From Cognataquiflexum nitidum (GTDB lineage Bacteria; Bacteroidota; Bacteroidia; Cytophagales; Cyclobacteriaceae): a stretch of 64,000 nt of DNA. Location: NCBI RefSeq assembly GCF_022538055.1, contig NZ_JAKZAM010000005.1, positions 124,001 through 188,000 on the forward strand, given 5' to 3'. A model generated the notes under the pieces. The model was given only the letters and a program-made list of their open reading frames with translations. It ran no database searches and had not been told where the DNA came from. Below, one piece after another: positions 17,711 to 27,681 of this stretch (the first letter of the stretch is position 1; each line of letters opens with the position of its first letter). The position numbers and the translations under genes are program-made.

Positions 17711-18658
17711 ATGCTATTAGAATTCGAAAAACCGATTGCTGATTTGGAGTCCAAACTTCAGGAAATGAAGGATTTGGCCAAAGGAAGGAATATAAATTTG
17801 ACTCCTGATATACAGTCATTGGAAGATAAAATTCAGACTTTGAAAAAAGAAACTTTCCAAAACCTGACCAGGTGGCAGCGGGTTCAGCTCTCCCGTCATG
17901 CTGACCGTCCATATTCGTTGGATTATATCTATGAGATTACCAACGATTTTATAGAATTGCACGGCGACCGGACTGTGAAGGACGACAAAGCTATGATCGG
18001 AGGTTTGGGAGATATTGATGGTAGGACGGTGATGTTTATCGGTCAGCAAAAAGGCCGCAATACCAAGCAGCGTCAAGAACGTAATTTTGGTATGGCCAAT
18101 CCGGAAGGATACAGGAAAGCCCTTAGGCTGATGAAAATGGCCGAAAAATTTGGAAAGCCTATCGTCACCTTGATTGACACTCCGGGAGCGTTTCCTGGCC
18201 TTGAAGCAGAAGAAAGAGGTCAGGGAGAAGCTATCGCAAGAAACCTCAAAGAGATGTTTATGCTCAAAGTGCCCGTCATCTGTATCATTATCGGTGAAGG
18301 TGCCTCAGGTGGTGCATTGGGTATTGCGATTGGAGACAAAGTATATATGCTGGAAAACACCTGGTATTCGGTGATTTCTCCGGAATCCTGTTCTTCGATT
18401 TTGTGGAGAAGTTGGGATTACAAGGAACAAGCCGCGGAAGCATTGAAGCTGACAGCGCCGGACATGAAAAACAATGGCCTGATCGATGGTATCATTGCCG
18501 AACCACTTGGCGGTGCCCATAAGGACATGAAGACCATGGCCAAAACCATCAAATCGACGATTATCGAAGCCTTAAAGGAATTGGATAAAATTAAACCCGA
18601 AAAGCGCATTGACCAAAGAATTGAAAAATTCTGTGCCATGGGAGTTGTTGAAGAATAA
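17711..18658 (+). CDS. accA: Acetyl-CoA carboxylase carboxyltransferase subunit alpha
   Basis: 315 residues from the ATG at 17711, the usual AccA length. The N-terminal helical region ([15 protein letters not shown]) is followed by the crotonase-type carboxyltransferase core with [34 protein letters not shown] and [15 protein letters not shown]. With AccD it moves the carboxyl group from biotin to acetyl-CoA in the first step of fatty acid synthesis. It is preceded by a strong -7 element and followed by a hairpin, so it is probably monocistronic. A TTG eight codons earlier overlaps the promoter and was rejected. Confidence 0.96.
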   Translation: MLLEFEKPIADLESKLQEMKDLAKGRNINLTPDIQSLEDKIQTLKKETFQNLTRWQRVQLSRHADRPYSLDYIYEITNDFIELHGDRTVKDDKAMIGGLGDIDGRTVMFIGQQKGRNTKQRQERNFGMANPEGYRKALRLMKMAEKFGKPIVTLIDTPGAFPGLEAEERGQGEAIARNLKEMFMLKVPVICIIIGEGASGGALGIAIGDKVYMLENTWYSVISPESCSSILWRSWDYKEQAAEALKLTAPDMKNNGLIDGIIAEPLGGAHKDMKTMAKTIKSTIIEALKELDKIKPEKRIDQRIEKFCAMGVVEE

Positions 18659-18671
18659 TACCTAATTTGAG

Positions 18672-18736
18672 TCCCACAATAAAGCTGAACTTCTCTTCCT
18701 AAGGATGATGGTTTTCTGTTTTTTGTGGGATTTTTT
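18672..18736 (+). terminator. Possible terminator after accA
   Basis: TCCCACAA (18672-18679) pairs with TTGTGGGA (18723-18730), followed by TTTTTTA. The 43-nt loop is long, so efficiency is uncertain. Confidence 0.45.
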
Positions 18737-18750
18737 ATATCCTGGAAGTT

Positions 18751-19596
18751 ATGAAATTACATGTCATCAATACCGGATTTTTCAAACTTGACGGAGGAGC
18801 TATGTTTGGCGTGGTCCCAAAAACCCTTTGGTCCAAAACCAATCCGGCAGATGAAAATAACCTTTGTCCTTGGGCCATGCGTTGTCTTTTGGTAGAGGCG
18901 GGAAACAGGCTTGTATTGATAGATAATGGCATAGGAGAGAAGCAGGACGCTAAATTTTTCTCCCATTATTACCTCCATGGTACTGACAGCTTGGAGAAAT
19001 CTATCCGTTCTAAAGGTTTTGACTTTGCGGACATTACCGATAATTTCCTGACCCATTTGCATTTTGACCATTGTGGCGGCGGGGCGAGGTACCATCCAGC
19101 TGATCCAAATCGTATTGAAATGACTTTTCCCAAAGCGACCTATTGGACCAATGAATCTCATTGGAATTGGGCAATCCACCCCAATGCGAGGGAAAAGGCT
19201 TCTTTTCTGAAAGAAAACCTGCTTCCCATGCAGGAAAGCGGACAATTGGGATTTCTTGATTTGGAAAAAAAGGAATTGTTTGAAGGATTTTCTTTTATGA
19301 CCGCAGATGGCCATACTGACAAGCAGATGCTTCCCAAAATCCAATACAAAGGCAGGACTGTTGTCTTTGTGGCGGACTTGCTTCCTTCTGTGGGCCATAT
19401 TCCTTTGCCCTATGTCATGGGATATGATACAAGGCCTTTGTTGACTTTGGAAGAGAAAAGAGTTTTTTTGGAGGAGGCTGCCAAAAACGAATATGTCCTT
19501 TTCCTCGAGCATGACCCCGTTCATGAATGTTGTACTGTGAAAATGACTGAAAAAGGCGTAAAATTAGACCAAACATTCGCTCTCGATGAACTCTGA
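18751..19596 (+). CDS. MBL-fold metallo-hydrolase
   Basis: 281 residues. The metallo-beta-lactamase metal motif HLHFDH is at residues 102-107, with further ligands likely in the DGHTDKQ and LEHDPVHE motifs downstream. The N-terminus (VINTGFFKLDGGAMFGVVPK) and NLCPWAMRCLLVE resemble the quinolone-/lactone-hydrolase branch of MBL proteins. No signal peptide, so cytoplasmic. It overlaps the patatin gene by 11 bp and heads a three-gene operon with lipid-acting enzymes. The substrate is not known; an ester or lactone is plausible. Confidence 0.85.
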   Translation: MKLHVINTGFFKLDGGAMFGVVPKTLWSKTNPADENNLCPWAMRCLLVEAGNRLVLIDNGIGEKQDAKFFSHYYLHGTDSLEKSIRSKGFDFADITDNFLTHLHFDHCGGGARYHPADPNRIEMTFPKATYWTNESHWNWAIHPNAREKASFLKENLLPMQESGQLGFLDLEKKELFEGFSFMTADGHTDKQMLPKIQYKGRTVVFVADLLPSVGHIPLPYVMGYDTRPLLTLEEKRVFLEEAAKNEYVLFLEHDPVHECCTVKMTEKGVKLDQTFALDEL

Positions 19597-20389
19597 TAAA
19601 AAAATAGGAATTGCCCTGTCGGGTGGGGGAGTCCGTGGGGTTGCGCATTTGGGTGTTTTGAAGGGACTCAACGAACACAATATTTTCCCCAATAGGGTTA
19701 GCGGTACCAGCGCAGGTGCTATTGCAGGCGCTTTGTACTGTGCAGGAAATTCTCCTGATGAAATTTTTGAAATCATTGTCAAAACGAATTATTTCAAATT
19801 TCTAAGACCCGCGATCAGCTGGACGGGGATTTTGAAAATGGATTCTGTGGAAGAATTGTATCTCAAATACCTTCCTGACAATGATTTTGCGAAGCTAAAA
19901 ATACCCCTGACCGTGGCGGCTACAGACATCAAAAGGGCAAGGGTTGTATACTTTTCAGAAGGTCAACTTATCAAACCGCTGATGGCATCTTCCTGCATAC
20001 CGGGGATGTTTGATCCCATTGAAATTGGCAAAAACCATTATGTTGACGGGGGTGTTTTAAATAACCTTCCTGTTGAGCCATTAGACGGTATTTGCGATGC
20101 GATTATTGGTGTCAACTGTAACTGTCTTCAAGTAGATCATAATGTCAAAAATATCAAGAGCCTGATAGAAAGATCTGTCATCATGTCAATGAATTACAAT
20201 GTCTACAGCCGTAAAAATAAATGTGATTACTTCATTGAACCACCTGGGCTTGCCCGATATGGGGTTTTTGATATCAAAAAAGCTAAAGAAATCTTCGATG
20301 CAGGCTATCAGACTGCCATTGAATTTATAAATGAGAATGAAACTATTTTGGAGTTGAGTCAAAAAAAGAAAAAATCTGTAAAAGCATGA
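19586..20389 (+). CDS. Patatin-like phospholipase
   Basis: 267 residues. Patatin signatures in order: oxyanion glycine motif SGGGVRGVAHLG (~10-21), nucleophile elbow GTSAG (Ser ~39), and the DGG motif in YVDGGVLNNLP carrying the second member of the Ser-Asp dyad. No signal peptide or POTRA/barrel domain, so it is a short cytoplasmic or membrane-associated lipase of the RssA type. It overlaps the MBL gene upstream by 11 bp and the acyltransferase downstream by 4 bp (ATGA). Together with the acyltransferase it suggests phospholipid deacylation and reacylation. Confidence 0.9.
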   Translation: MNSDKKIGIALSGGGVRGVAHLGVLKGLNEHNIFPNRVSGTSAGAIAGALYCAGNSPDEIFEIIVKTNYFKFLRPAISWTGILKMDSVEELYLKYLPDNDFAKLKIPLTVAATDIKRARVVYFSEGQLIKPLMASSCIPGMFDPIEIGKNHYVDGGVLNNLPVEPLDGICDAIIGVNCNCLQVDHNVKNIKSLIERSVIMSMNYNVYSRKNKCDYFIEPPGLARYGVFDIKKAKEIFDAGYQTAIEFINENETILELSQKKKKSVKA

Positions 20390-20946
20390 TGAAGTTTTTG
20401 TCAAGAATAGTTTTTTGGGTAAGTGGCTGGAAACTGAATATCGGATGGCCCAAAGATCTCAAAAAGGCAGTGTTGATAGCAATACCACATACCAGTAACT
20501 GGGATCTGTTATACGCGCGTGCCGCCTTTTTTCTTATGGATATTCCTGTGATGTTTACCATCAAAAAAGAAGTGATGGTTGGACCTTTGGGCTGGTTGAT
20601 AAAAGCCCTGGGAGGAATAGCCATCGATAGGAAGCGGGTTCCGGGAGGAAGAAAGCAGACTTACACAGAGGCGATGACCACGATGCTCAAAGAGTCTGAA
20701 GAACTTGTCATCATGGTGACTCCCGAGGGTACAAGAAGCTATGCGCCAAAGTGGAAATCAGGTTTTTACCATATTGCCTTGGGAGCCAATGTTCCGATTG
20801 TGATCGGTTATCTTGATTACAAAAAGAAAGAAGCAGGGATCGGGCCGGTAATTTACCCAAATGGGAATATGGATGAACAGATTGAAGAAATGAAGGGGTT
20901 TGGAAGAACTGTGACCCCAAAATATCCTGAAAAAGGTATCCGATAG
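20386..20946 (+). CDS. 1-acyl-sn-glycerol-3-phosphate acyltransferase family protein
   Basis: 186 residues. The acyltransferase HX4D motif is present as HTSNWD (~residues 32-37), the substrate-binding EGTRS motif follows in VTPEGTRSYAPKWKSGFY, and VPIVIGYLDYK matches the fourth block of PlsC-like enzymes. It is shorter than typical PlsC and has one hydrophobic N-terminal region, like lysophospholipid acyltransferases of Bacteroidota. It is translationally coupled to the patatin gene by ATGA. It ends one base before the convergent lipoprotein gene. Confidence 0.88.
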   Translation: MMKFLSRIVFWVSGWKLNIGWPKDLKKAVLIAIPHTSNWDLLYARAAFFLMDIPVMFTIKKEVMVGPLGWLIKALGGIAIDRKRVPGGRKQTYTEAMTTMLKESEELVIMVTPEGTRSYAPKWKSGFYHIALGANVPIVIGYLDYKKKEAGIGPVIYPNGNMDEQIEEMKGFGRTVTPKYPEKGIR

Positions 20947-21534
20947 TTATTCTACTGTCAGGGTAATGTCATCAAAATATATTTTCCCGGTAGTCCTTGA
21001 ACCCATTACAAGGTAAACCACAATATTGTCCACTTCTTCAGGGGTATTTGGTAAGGTGAGTCTTAATTGAGCCCAATCAAATGTCCCTGAAACCCTTATT
21101 TGGTTTTGTGTTGTCACATATCTTCCAAAAGTGCTTCCTTGACTGTCTTCTACAGGAAATGCCCTTATAGAAATGAAAACATTGCTTTCAGGGCCTTTTA
21201 ATTCGATATTTTCACCTTTTAAATGCGCTCTTAAAACCAACTTTTTCCCTTTAGCGGGCATAGGTCCTCTGTAAGATTGTCTCCAAGTCGCTGAGTTTGT
21301 ATTGAGGCTATCACTGTTTGCGATAAATAAGGATTTGTTGGAAGATCTGTATACCTGAGTGCTAGAACCAAGCGTAAATCCCGGTTCGGAAACCTGAACC
21401 CATGGAGATATAGACCCATCGGGAGATTCAAGATCAGAGTTTCTCAGTAGTTGGGTTCCGACAGGTAATCCTTCATCTTCCGTACAACTGATGAATAAAC
21501 CCAACATCAAAATAAAGAGATAACTTTTTTTCAT
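20947..21534 (-). CDS. Hypothetical lipoprotein with carbohydrate-binding-like fold
   Basis: 195 residues from the ATG at 21532-21534, where a lipoprotein signal begins (MKKSYLF, lipobox LFISC). The longer frame adds 34 residues without signal features. The mature part reads as a jelly-roll: NSDLESPDGSISPWVQ start, FIANSDSLNTNSATWRQ, and a final IYFDDITLTVE strand, the pattern of CBM4/9-like modules. No catalytic domain is attached. It is convergent with, and directly abuts, the acyltransferase gene. Ligand unknown. Confidence 0.7.
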   Translation of the reverse strand: MKKSYLFILMLGLFISCTEDEGLPVGTQLLRNSDLESPDGSISPWVQVSEPGFTLGSSTQVYRSSNKSLFIANSDSLNTNSATWRQSYRGPMPAKGKKLVLRAHLKGENIELKGPESNVFISIRAFPVEDSQGSTFGRYVTTQNQIRVSGTFDWAQLRLTLPNTPEEVDNIVVYLVMGSRTTGKIYFDDITLTVE

Positions 21535-22064
21535 TGGGATTTTTGATTTCCAATTAACGAAACGGACATTCAACCCGATTGTTTTGAACAGTAATAATTT
21601 GAATCTATGGTTAGCCGCTTTTTCAATATTAGCCAAATATCATTTCTATCTTCCCCCGTTTAACATCTGTGAATCCCGGAAGTCCATCCCGATAATTATA
21701 GCGGACGAAGCCATGCTGAAAGAAATCACATATCGGTAAAAAGGCAGATATAGATCTTTCAATTTTTTTCAAGAATATGAATTCAAAGTTCTCATTAAAA
21801 ATTAAAAAATCCCATTTGAAACACCGGTATTGTGCCCTGATAAGTATCTTTTTTGTTTGATAACTTTCGAAAAATCTGTTTACCCATAGGTATAGATTTC
21901 CCTCACCGATCATTTTTAATTTCTTTTACATACCCTGATAAGACAAAACTGAGTTCAACTTCTACGCCACGAAAATCATTTTCGACAAACCTTTTCTCAA
22001 AATCCGTATAAAATGCATATATTTTTCCCGTCAACCCAAAAAACCAACTTAAATCTATAATAAC
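21535..22064. other. Intergenic region, possible remnant ORF
   Basis: 530 bp between the lipoprotein (minus) and symporter (plus) genes; both promoters should lie here but no exact TAnnTTTG was found. A minus-strand frame at 21629-21913 encodes 94 aromatic-rich residues with no recognised motif and overlaps the 5' extension of the lipoprotein frame. It is not called as a gene. A CCCGATAATTAT half-palindrome near 21687 resembles Bacteroidota intergenic repeats. Confidence 0.4.
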
Positions 22065-22922
22065 ATGCAAGACAGTGTCATCACCGCCGTATTTTTACCT
22101 TTGGCTTTGGCCTTTATCATGCTTGGGATGGGATTGTCCCTTACTGTAAAAGATTTTAAAAACATTTTTATTTACCCAAAAGCGATGATTTTGGGATTGA
22201 CTAACCAACTGATCCTTTTACCTATTTTTGGCTATGCCTTGATTCAGCTATTTGGTCTCACGGGCGCTTTGGCGGTAGGAGTAATGATACTTGCAGCATG
22301 TCCGGGAGGTGCCACCTCCAATTTGATAAGCCACCTGTCCAAAGGAGATACAGCACTTTCCATCAGTCTGACAGCGGTGAGTTCGTTGGTCACGATTGTG
22401 AGTATTCCGCTTATTGTGAACTTTGCGATTTCCCATTTTGGGGAGGAGGGAAGTATTGCCTTGCCTGTAATGGAGACCATCATACAGATCGCAGGAGTGA
22501 CAGTTGTACCGGTTTCTATCGGGATGCTTCTCCACAAAAAATTCCCCAAACTTTCCCAAAAAGCTGACAGACCTGTCCGCATTGCCTCAGCAGTTTTTTT
22601 TGCCCTGATCCTTATTGCAGCTATATTGAAAGAGAGGGATAACCTAGTGGAATTTTTTATTCAGTCCGGGCCAATTACGTTGATGCTGAACCTGCTGACC
22701 TTGGCAGTTGGTTTCTTTTTGGCTAGGGTTTTTCTTTTGTCAAAAAGGCAAGCCATTACCATCGCCATTGAATCCGGTATTCAAAATGGGACATTGGGAA
22801 TCATGATAGCAGCAACTTTGCTCAAAAATTCTGAAATGACCATTCCTGTAGCCATTTACAGCTTGATTATGTTTATGACTGCTACGGTGATCATTCTGAT
22901 GACCAACAGGAAATCAGCCTGA
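22065..22922 (+). CDS. Bile acid:sodium symporter family protein
   Basis: 285 residues, strongly hydrophobic with eight to ten membrane segments. LGMGLSLTVKDF near the start, the CPGGATSNLISHLSKGDTALS motif with helix-breaking residues, and ESGIQNGTLGIMIA near the end are typical of the BASS/SBF family. Members carry organic anions with sodium; in free-living Bacteroidota the substrate is rarely bile acid, so the name reflects family only. Stand-alone gene, convergent with the pseudouridine synthase 16 bp away. Confidence 0.9.
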   Translation: MQDSVITAVFLPLALAFIMLGMGLSLTVKDFKNIFIYPKAMILGLTNQLILLPIFGYALIQLFGLTGALAVGVMILAACPGGATSNLISHLSKGDTALSISLTAVSSLVTIVSIPLIVNFAISHFGEEGSIALPVMETIIQIAGVTVVPVSIGMLLHKKFPKLSQKADRPVRIASAVFFALILIAAILKERDNLVEFFIQSGPITLMLNLLTLAVGFFLARVFLLSKRQAITIAIESGIQNGTLGIMIAATLLKNSEMTIPVAIYSLIMFMTATVIILMTNRKSA

Positions 22923-22938
22923 GGTCTTATTCTCCCTG

Positions 22939-23667
22939 TCAGTAATGAGCTTTATTTGGAGGAACTGCGAGCCCCAATATATTGCAGATATCAGTGAAAT
23001 AGCCCGGCAAATCAGCTTCTAGCTTGATCGTCTCTTTGCTTATTGGATGGACGAATTCAAATTGCCAGGCATGGAGAAGAAGGTTTGTCATACCAAATGT
23101 GTCTCTAAAAAAATGATTCTGTCTATTGTCCCCGTGTGTGCTGTCGCCGATTACGTAGTGCCTGTCATGGGCCAAATGTCTCCTGATCTGATGCATCCGG
23201 CCGGTATGGGGGTACACCTTCAACAGGGAATAGCGGCTGGTAGGATATCTTGAAGTAGAGGCAATGGGGATTTCGTTTTGGGAAAGGGACCAAAACTCAG
23301 ATTTCGCTTCCTGCAAATCACCAATAAGCTTTTTTTTCAAGGGATGTTCAATAATGCCATGATTTTCAGTCATGTATCCTCTGACAACGGTGAGGTAATA
23401 TTTTTTTACATCGTCTGTAGGAAACAAAGGCTGAACAAGAGAGGCAGCTTCTGAAGACAATCCAAATACCAAAACTCCTGAGGTAGGCCGGTCAATCCTG
23501 TGAAGGGGAAAAACCTTTTGACCGATTTGTTCCCTAAGTAGCTTTTCCGCAATCAATACATTTTCCTCAAAAGCAATATTGGTACGATGTACCAACATTC
23601 CCGCCGGTTTGTTGACAGCAACAAAGTATTCATCCTGATAAAGGATTTCCAAATTTAAATTTTCCAA
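22939..23667 (-). CDS. RluA-family pseudouridine synthase (TruC-like)
   Basis: 242 residues. The catalytic motif HRIDRPTSGVLVFG (Asp is the nucleophile) and the preceding FVAVNKPAGMLVH define the RluA group; HTGRMHQIRRHLAH is the second conserved block. There is no S4 domain. Length and HRIDRPTSG resemble TruC, which modifies U65 of tRNA, but other RluA paralogues cannot be excluded. It is convergent with the symporter and has no operon partner. Confidence 0.88.
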   Translation of the reverse strand: MENLNLEILYQDEYFVAVNKPAGMLVHRTNIAFEENVLIAEKLLREQIGQKVFPLHRIDRPTSGVLVFGLSSEAASLVQPLFPTDDVKKYYLTVVRGYMTENHGIIEHPLKKKLIGDLQEAKSEFWSLSQNEIPIASTSRYPTSRYSLLKVYPHTGRMHQIRRHLAHDRHYVIGDSTHGDNRQNHFFRDTFGMTNLLLHAWQFEFVHPISKETIKLEADLPGYFTDICNILGLAVPPNKAHY

Positions 23668-23830
23668 AAGCTAAATTATTTGCCTGCGAAGGTAAGGGAT
23701 TCAAAATTTTCCCCAAACATTTGTTTCCTTCTCATTCCCACTTATCCTGTCCAAAAATCCCTTGATATAAATACCGAGAAAGGTTTTTTGATTTCACTTA
23801 TATTGGGAAGGAATATAGCCTAAAACCATC

Positions 23831-25312
23831 ATGAAAAAACATTTAATCACAGCAGCACTTATGCTAATAACCTTTTCTTGGGTATTTGCACAAGAAAACA
23901 GAGAAGTAAAAATAGAATCCTCTTCGGTCACCAATGGTGAGGTCACTATCAAAGGAAAGCGCGTTCCTTACAAAACTACAGCAGGTACCATGCCTGTTTG
24001 GAATGAGGATGGCAAACCTATTGCCACTCTTTTTTATACCTATTATGAAAGAACGGATATTACTGACAAAGCAACCCGCCCTTTGGTTTTTTCTTTTAAC
24101 GGAGGTCCCGGTTCAGGATCACTATGGATGCACCTTGCCTATACAGGTCCCTACAAACTGAATATTGACGATGAGGGATATCCGCTTCAACCGTATGGTG
24201 TCACCCAAAACCCACATTCCATCCTCGATGTAGCCGACATTGTATATATCGATCCGGTAAATACCGGCTATTCGAGAATTTTGGACAAGGAAGTTCCCCG
24301 TTCCACCTTCTTCGGAATCAATTCAGACATCAAATACCTTGCTGATTGGGTCAAAACCTTTGTGACAAGACAAAACCGTTGGCAATCACCAAAATACCTG
24401 ATCGGCGAAAGTTATGGAACTACCAGGGTAGCAGGATTGGTCCATGAGTTGCAGAATGCGCATTGGATGTATTTCAATGGGGTTGTTTTGGTATCACCAA
24501 CTCCCATGGGATTGGATAGGAGTGGACCGGTAGCCAAAGCAAACTACCTTCCTTACTTTGCTGCAACGGCCTGGTATCACAAAGCACTTTCTGCTGATCT
24601 TCAAAACAGGGACTTAGACAGTATCCTGGCAGAAGTTGAAAAATACACCTTGGATGTGGTGATTCCCGCGATTTCAAAAGGAGGTTCATTGGATCCGGCC
24701 GTGAGGGCAGATGTAGCCAAGAAAATGGCTTATTACTCAGGATTAAGCGAGCAGGTCATACTTCAACATGCCTTGGCAGTACCTACAAGTTATTTTTGGA
24801 AGGAACTGTTGAGAGACAAAGGATTGACCGTGGGCAGGCTTGACAGCCGTTACAGAGGTATAGATCAAACAGATGCCGGAGAGAGATTTGATTATGATCC
24901 TGCGCTGACTGCATGGAACCATGCTTTTTCTCCTGCCATGAATTATTATGCCAAGAATGTCTTGAAATACAATACAGACCTGACTTACAATCTCTTTGGG
25001 CCGGTTCATCCTTGGGACAGAAGCAATGAAAATACCGGAAACCAATTGGCGCAGGCGATGTTGCAAAATCCTTATTTGCATGTCATGACCCAATCAGGAT
25101 ATTATGATGGTGGTACGGATTATTTCAATGCCAAATACAACATGTGGCAAATGGATCCTGCAGGAAAAATGCAGGAAAGACTGATCTTCAAAGGATACAG
25201 AAGCGGACACATGATGTACCTGAGAGCAGAGGATCTTGCGACTTCTAATGAAGACATCAGACAGTTTATTCAAAAATCATTGCCTGGAAAAGGAGTGCCG
25301 GCGAAATATTGA
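23831..25312 (+). CDS. Serine carboxypeptidase family S10
   Basis: 493 residues with a signal peptide (ends near VFAQE). S10 motifs: FNGGPGSGSLW (oxyanion region), GESYGTTR with the nucleophile Ser, an Asp candidate in the GGTDYFNA segment and the catalytic His in YRSGHMMYL near the C-terminus. S10 enzymes remove C-terminal residues, often at acidic pH; the protein is periplasmic or secreted. The long insertion between core and cap is typical of bacterial members. Monocistronic, followed by a strong hairpin. Confidence 0.92.
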   Translation: MKKHLITAALMLITFSWVFAQENREVKIESSSVTNGEVTIKGKRVPYKTTAGTMPVWNEDGKPIATLFYTYYERTDITDKATRPLVFSFNGGPGSGSLWMHLAYTGPYKLNIDDEGYPLQPYGVTQNPHSILDVADIVYIDPVNTGYSRILDKEVPRSTFFGINSDIKYLADWVKTFVTRQNRWQSPKYLIGESYGTTRVAGLVHELQNAHWMYFNGVVLVSPTPMGLDRSGPVAKANYLPYFAATAWYHKALSADLQNRDLDSILAEVEKYTLDVVIPAISKGGSLDPAVRADVAKKMAYYSGLSEQVILQHALAVPTSYFWKELLRDKGLTVGRLDSRYRGIDQTDAGERFDYDPALTAWNHAFSPAMNYYAKNVLKYNTDLTYNLFGPVHPWDRSNENTGNQLAQAMLQNPYLHVMTQSGYYDGGTDYFNAKYNMWQMDPAGKMQERLIFKGYRSGHMMYLRAEDLATSNEDIRQFIQKSLPGKGVPAKY

Positions 25313-25630
25313 TTACTGTCAAAAAGAAGCAATAAGCCACTTCATGTGAAATGGCTTATTGTTTTACAAATAAATCAGAAGATTTTTTAAGCCCAAATCC
25401 GCCATTAGATCCCTATTGCCTAGGGACAATTCAACAGTATTGCTCTTCTGTAACAGGTTTGCGGTCCCAATGCCTTTCTTGACTTTTATCCATGCAGTCA
25501 GGAAGAGAAGTTTGGTTTGGAAGAGAAGAGGCCATAGGATATGCTATGCGGACAAGCTCCGTATTGACTTTCTTTTTGACAAGATGTGGATTGGATATAT
25601 GGTGATTTGTTGATAATAAAGCAATAGTCT
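25313..25630. other. Intergenic region, no gene supported
   Basis: 318 bp between convergent genes. Apart from the terminator at its left end nothing is recognised. A 65-codon plus-strand frame (25416-25613) lacks any family-like sequence and is not called. Confidence 0.5.
25330..25366 (+). terminator. Rho-independent terminator after the S10 peptidase
   Basis: CAATAAGCCA pairs with TGGCTTATTG (10 bp), with TTCA/TGAA pairing further inside, followed by TTTTA. Confidence 0.8.
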
Positions 25631-27364
25631 TTATTCGTTTTTCCTATTGTTTTCCCGAATATCCTGAATCAGTTCCTTGCTAAATTCTCCTGGTGTCAAG
25701 CCTGTGAAACTTTTGAAAGCACGATAAAATGTTGTGTAGGAATTGAACCCCACTTTTTCTGCTAAAATAGCAAAATCGACTGTTTCCCCATTTTTGATTT
25801 GCTGTTCCATTTGCGCTTTGGCTTCATTGATTCTGAAGCGGTTGATTACGCCTCTAAAGTTATCATCGCCGTTTTGGCTGATGGCTTCGTAAAGATATTT
25901 TCTATTTGTTCCAAATTCGCTGACAAGTGTCTGTTGGTTAAGTTTGGGATCCAAATAAAGTTTATTGACTTGGATGTATTCCAGTATTTCGTTGAAAAGG
26001 AGGGTGTAATCATTTTCACTTCCTTTTCCTGTTTCCTCTTCTTCAGTTACTTCAAACTTTGGCAAAGGAACTTGGACGGGGCTTTTTAGTTTGACTACCT
26101 GATCCAGTTCTTTTTCTTTTCTGAAGAGAAGTTTTCGTGTTTTTGAATTTTTGAGGTTGATATACACAGAAAAAAAGGCAAGACTTCCCAAAAGCGCGAT
26201 TCCGATCAAGAAGGCTTGGTTTTTAGCGCGTTCTTCTCCTATCAAAGCTTCCTGATTGGCAATCAGCAGATCCTTTTTTTCTACTTCAAACTCAATGGTA
26301 AGTTTATCAAGTTGCCCCTTTTGTTCTTCGTTTCTGATGCTTAGCCGCTTTTGGTCATAATCTTCCAGCTTGTTAAGGGCTTCTTTGAAATTCCCCAAAT
26401 TTTTGTGTGCGACGTATAGCATACTGTCCACTTTGGCCTGTAGCTGTATAATGGGTCGATTGGCCATGAATTCCAAACTCTGATTTCCATACACAACCGC
26501 TTGTTTAAAATCCCCTTTTCTCAAAGCCGTTTCTGTAAGATTGGAGTAGCCCATAGACAGTAATTGTGTATTCCCGATTTTTGCCGCAATCTCATTGGCT
26601 TTTTTGAGATAGGTTTCTTGGGACTCAGTGTTGTTTAGGTCAAGGAAATTATCCGCCATTGTTCCATATGACCGTGCTGCTAAATCCCAGAAATTCTCTT
26701 TTTCGGCCAGTTCGGCTGCCTTTAATAGATAGGTATTGCTTTTTTGATGTTCGTTTAGCTGAGAGAGCGCCAAACCCACATTGTAATAGTCTACCTTCAA
26801 ATTGATGCTGTCTTGGATATTTTCGGTTATTTGTAGTGCATCCGTGTAGAATTCCAGGGATTTCTGGTAGGATTTGTTCTGAAGAGAAATATTCCCCATT
26901 GCAAGCAGTGCGGCCCTTTTCAAAGCTTGGTCACCGTTTGTTTTGGTGAAATCATAAAGTTTCTCTGCAAAAATCAATGCACTGTCAAGCTTTCCATTTC
27001 GGATATAGGCAAAGCAAAGTACCCTATTTGTTTCCCCCCATAAGCTAGACTCAGGGATTTCCATCAACGCTTCCGATGCTTTTTTTGCTTCAGTTAATGC
27101 CTGTTTAAAGTCACCCTTTGTAAGACTCAACTGACTGAGACGGTTTAAGAAATAGACGCGTTGTTCCAAACTTAATTGATCCTCCTGTGCCAGTTGGACT
27201 TCGATCAGTTTTTCGGCTTCGCTTAATTGGTTTTTTTGAAGGTTTTCTTCAAGCTGTTGGTCTTTGAATGGCTGACCTGATTGTCCAAAAGTAAAATGGC
27301 AGGTATTTCCAATCAGCAGGAAGGTCAAAAGGAAGTGTCTTAAGTCAAATAATTTGGGTTCCAT
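25631..27364 (-). CDS. TPR-containing AraC-family transcriptional regulator
   Basis: 577 residues. A signal-like hydrophobic N-terminus (HFLLTFLLIGNTCHFTFG) leads to an array of TPR repeats (~40-350), a single membrane helix (~375-395, NQAFLIGIALLGSLAFFSVY) and a C-terminal AraC helix-turn-helix (~470-570, QQTLVSEFGTNRKYLYEAIS then LAEKVGFNSYTTFYRAFKSF). The layout places sensor repeats in the periplasm and DNA-binding in the cytoplasm, a one-component membrane regulator common in Bacteroidota. Target unknown; the iterons at 28123-28182 and the giant gene are the nearest candidates (inference). Confidence 0.88.
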   Translation of the reverse strand: MEPKLFDLRHFLLTFLLIGNTCHFTFGQSGQPFKDQQLEENLQKNQLSEAEKLIEVQLAQEDQLSLEQRVYFLNRLSQLSLTKGDFKQALTEAKKASEALMEIPESSLWGETNRVLCFAYIRNGKLDSALIFAEKLYDFTKTNGDQALKRAALLAMGNISLQNKSYQKSLEFYTDALQITENIQDSINLKVDYYNVGLALSQLNEHQKSNTYLLKAAELAEKENFWDLAARSYGTMADNFLDLNNTESQETYLKKANEIAAKIGNTQLLSMGYSNLTETALRKGDFKQAVVYGNQSLEFMANRPIIQLQAKVDSMLYVAHKNLGNFKEALNKLEDYDQKRLSIRNEEQKGQLDKLTIEFEVEKKDLLIANQEALIGEERAKNQAFLIGIALLGSLAFFSVYINLKNSKTRKLLFRKEKELDQVVKLKSPVQVPLPKFEVTEEEETGKGSENDYTLLFNEILEYIQVNKLYLDPKLNQQTLVSEFGTNRKYLYEAISQNGDDNFRGVINRFRINEAKAQMEQQIKNGETVDFAILAEKVGFNSYTTFYRAFKSFTGLTPGEFSKELIQDIRENNRKNE

Positions 27365-27681
27365 TTTTTTTTATGGGAGGTGGGTTTGAATAGGCTGTAC
27401 TTGGGTTGAGGAAGTGCTCTTATTAACTTTATTGGTATTTAATGCCGCTATATTACTGCTTGATTAGCGAGCTACCTAACAGCTGTTTTAAATTATTTAC
27501 AAAAAATTGGAAGCTGATTTTCCAAGTTTACAGCATATTTTTTGAGCTTAAAGTATATAAAATGACTTGTTTTGAATATAAAAAGAATAAATATAGTTTT
27601 AATGTGTATTCATGACGTTTCAAGTGGCAATGCCACATTTTACGAGATAGGGGTGCTTGATCTCTGATGTCTGTTTACTGT

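Noticed and set aside
21629..21913. 94-codon minus-strand ORF
   Set aside because: No motif or homology recognised; it overlaps the unneeded 5' extension of the neighbouring lipoprotein frame. Kept only as a note in the intergenic entry.
25416..25613. 65-codon plus-strand ORF after the S10 peptidase
   Set aside because: No recognisable sequence, no promoter; the TGTAA-rich translation looks random.
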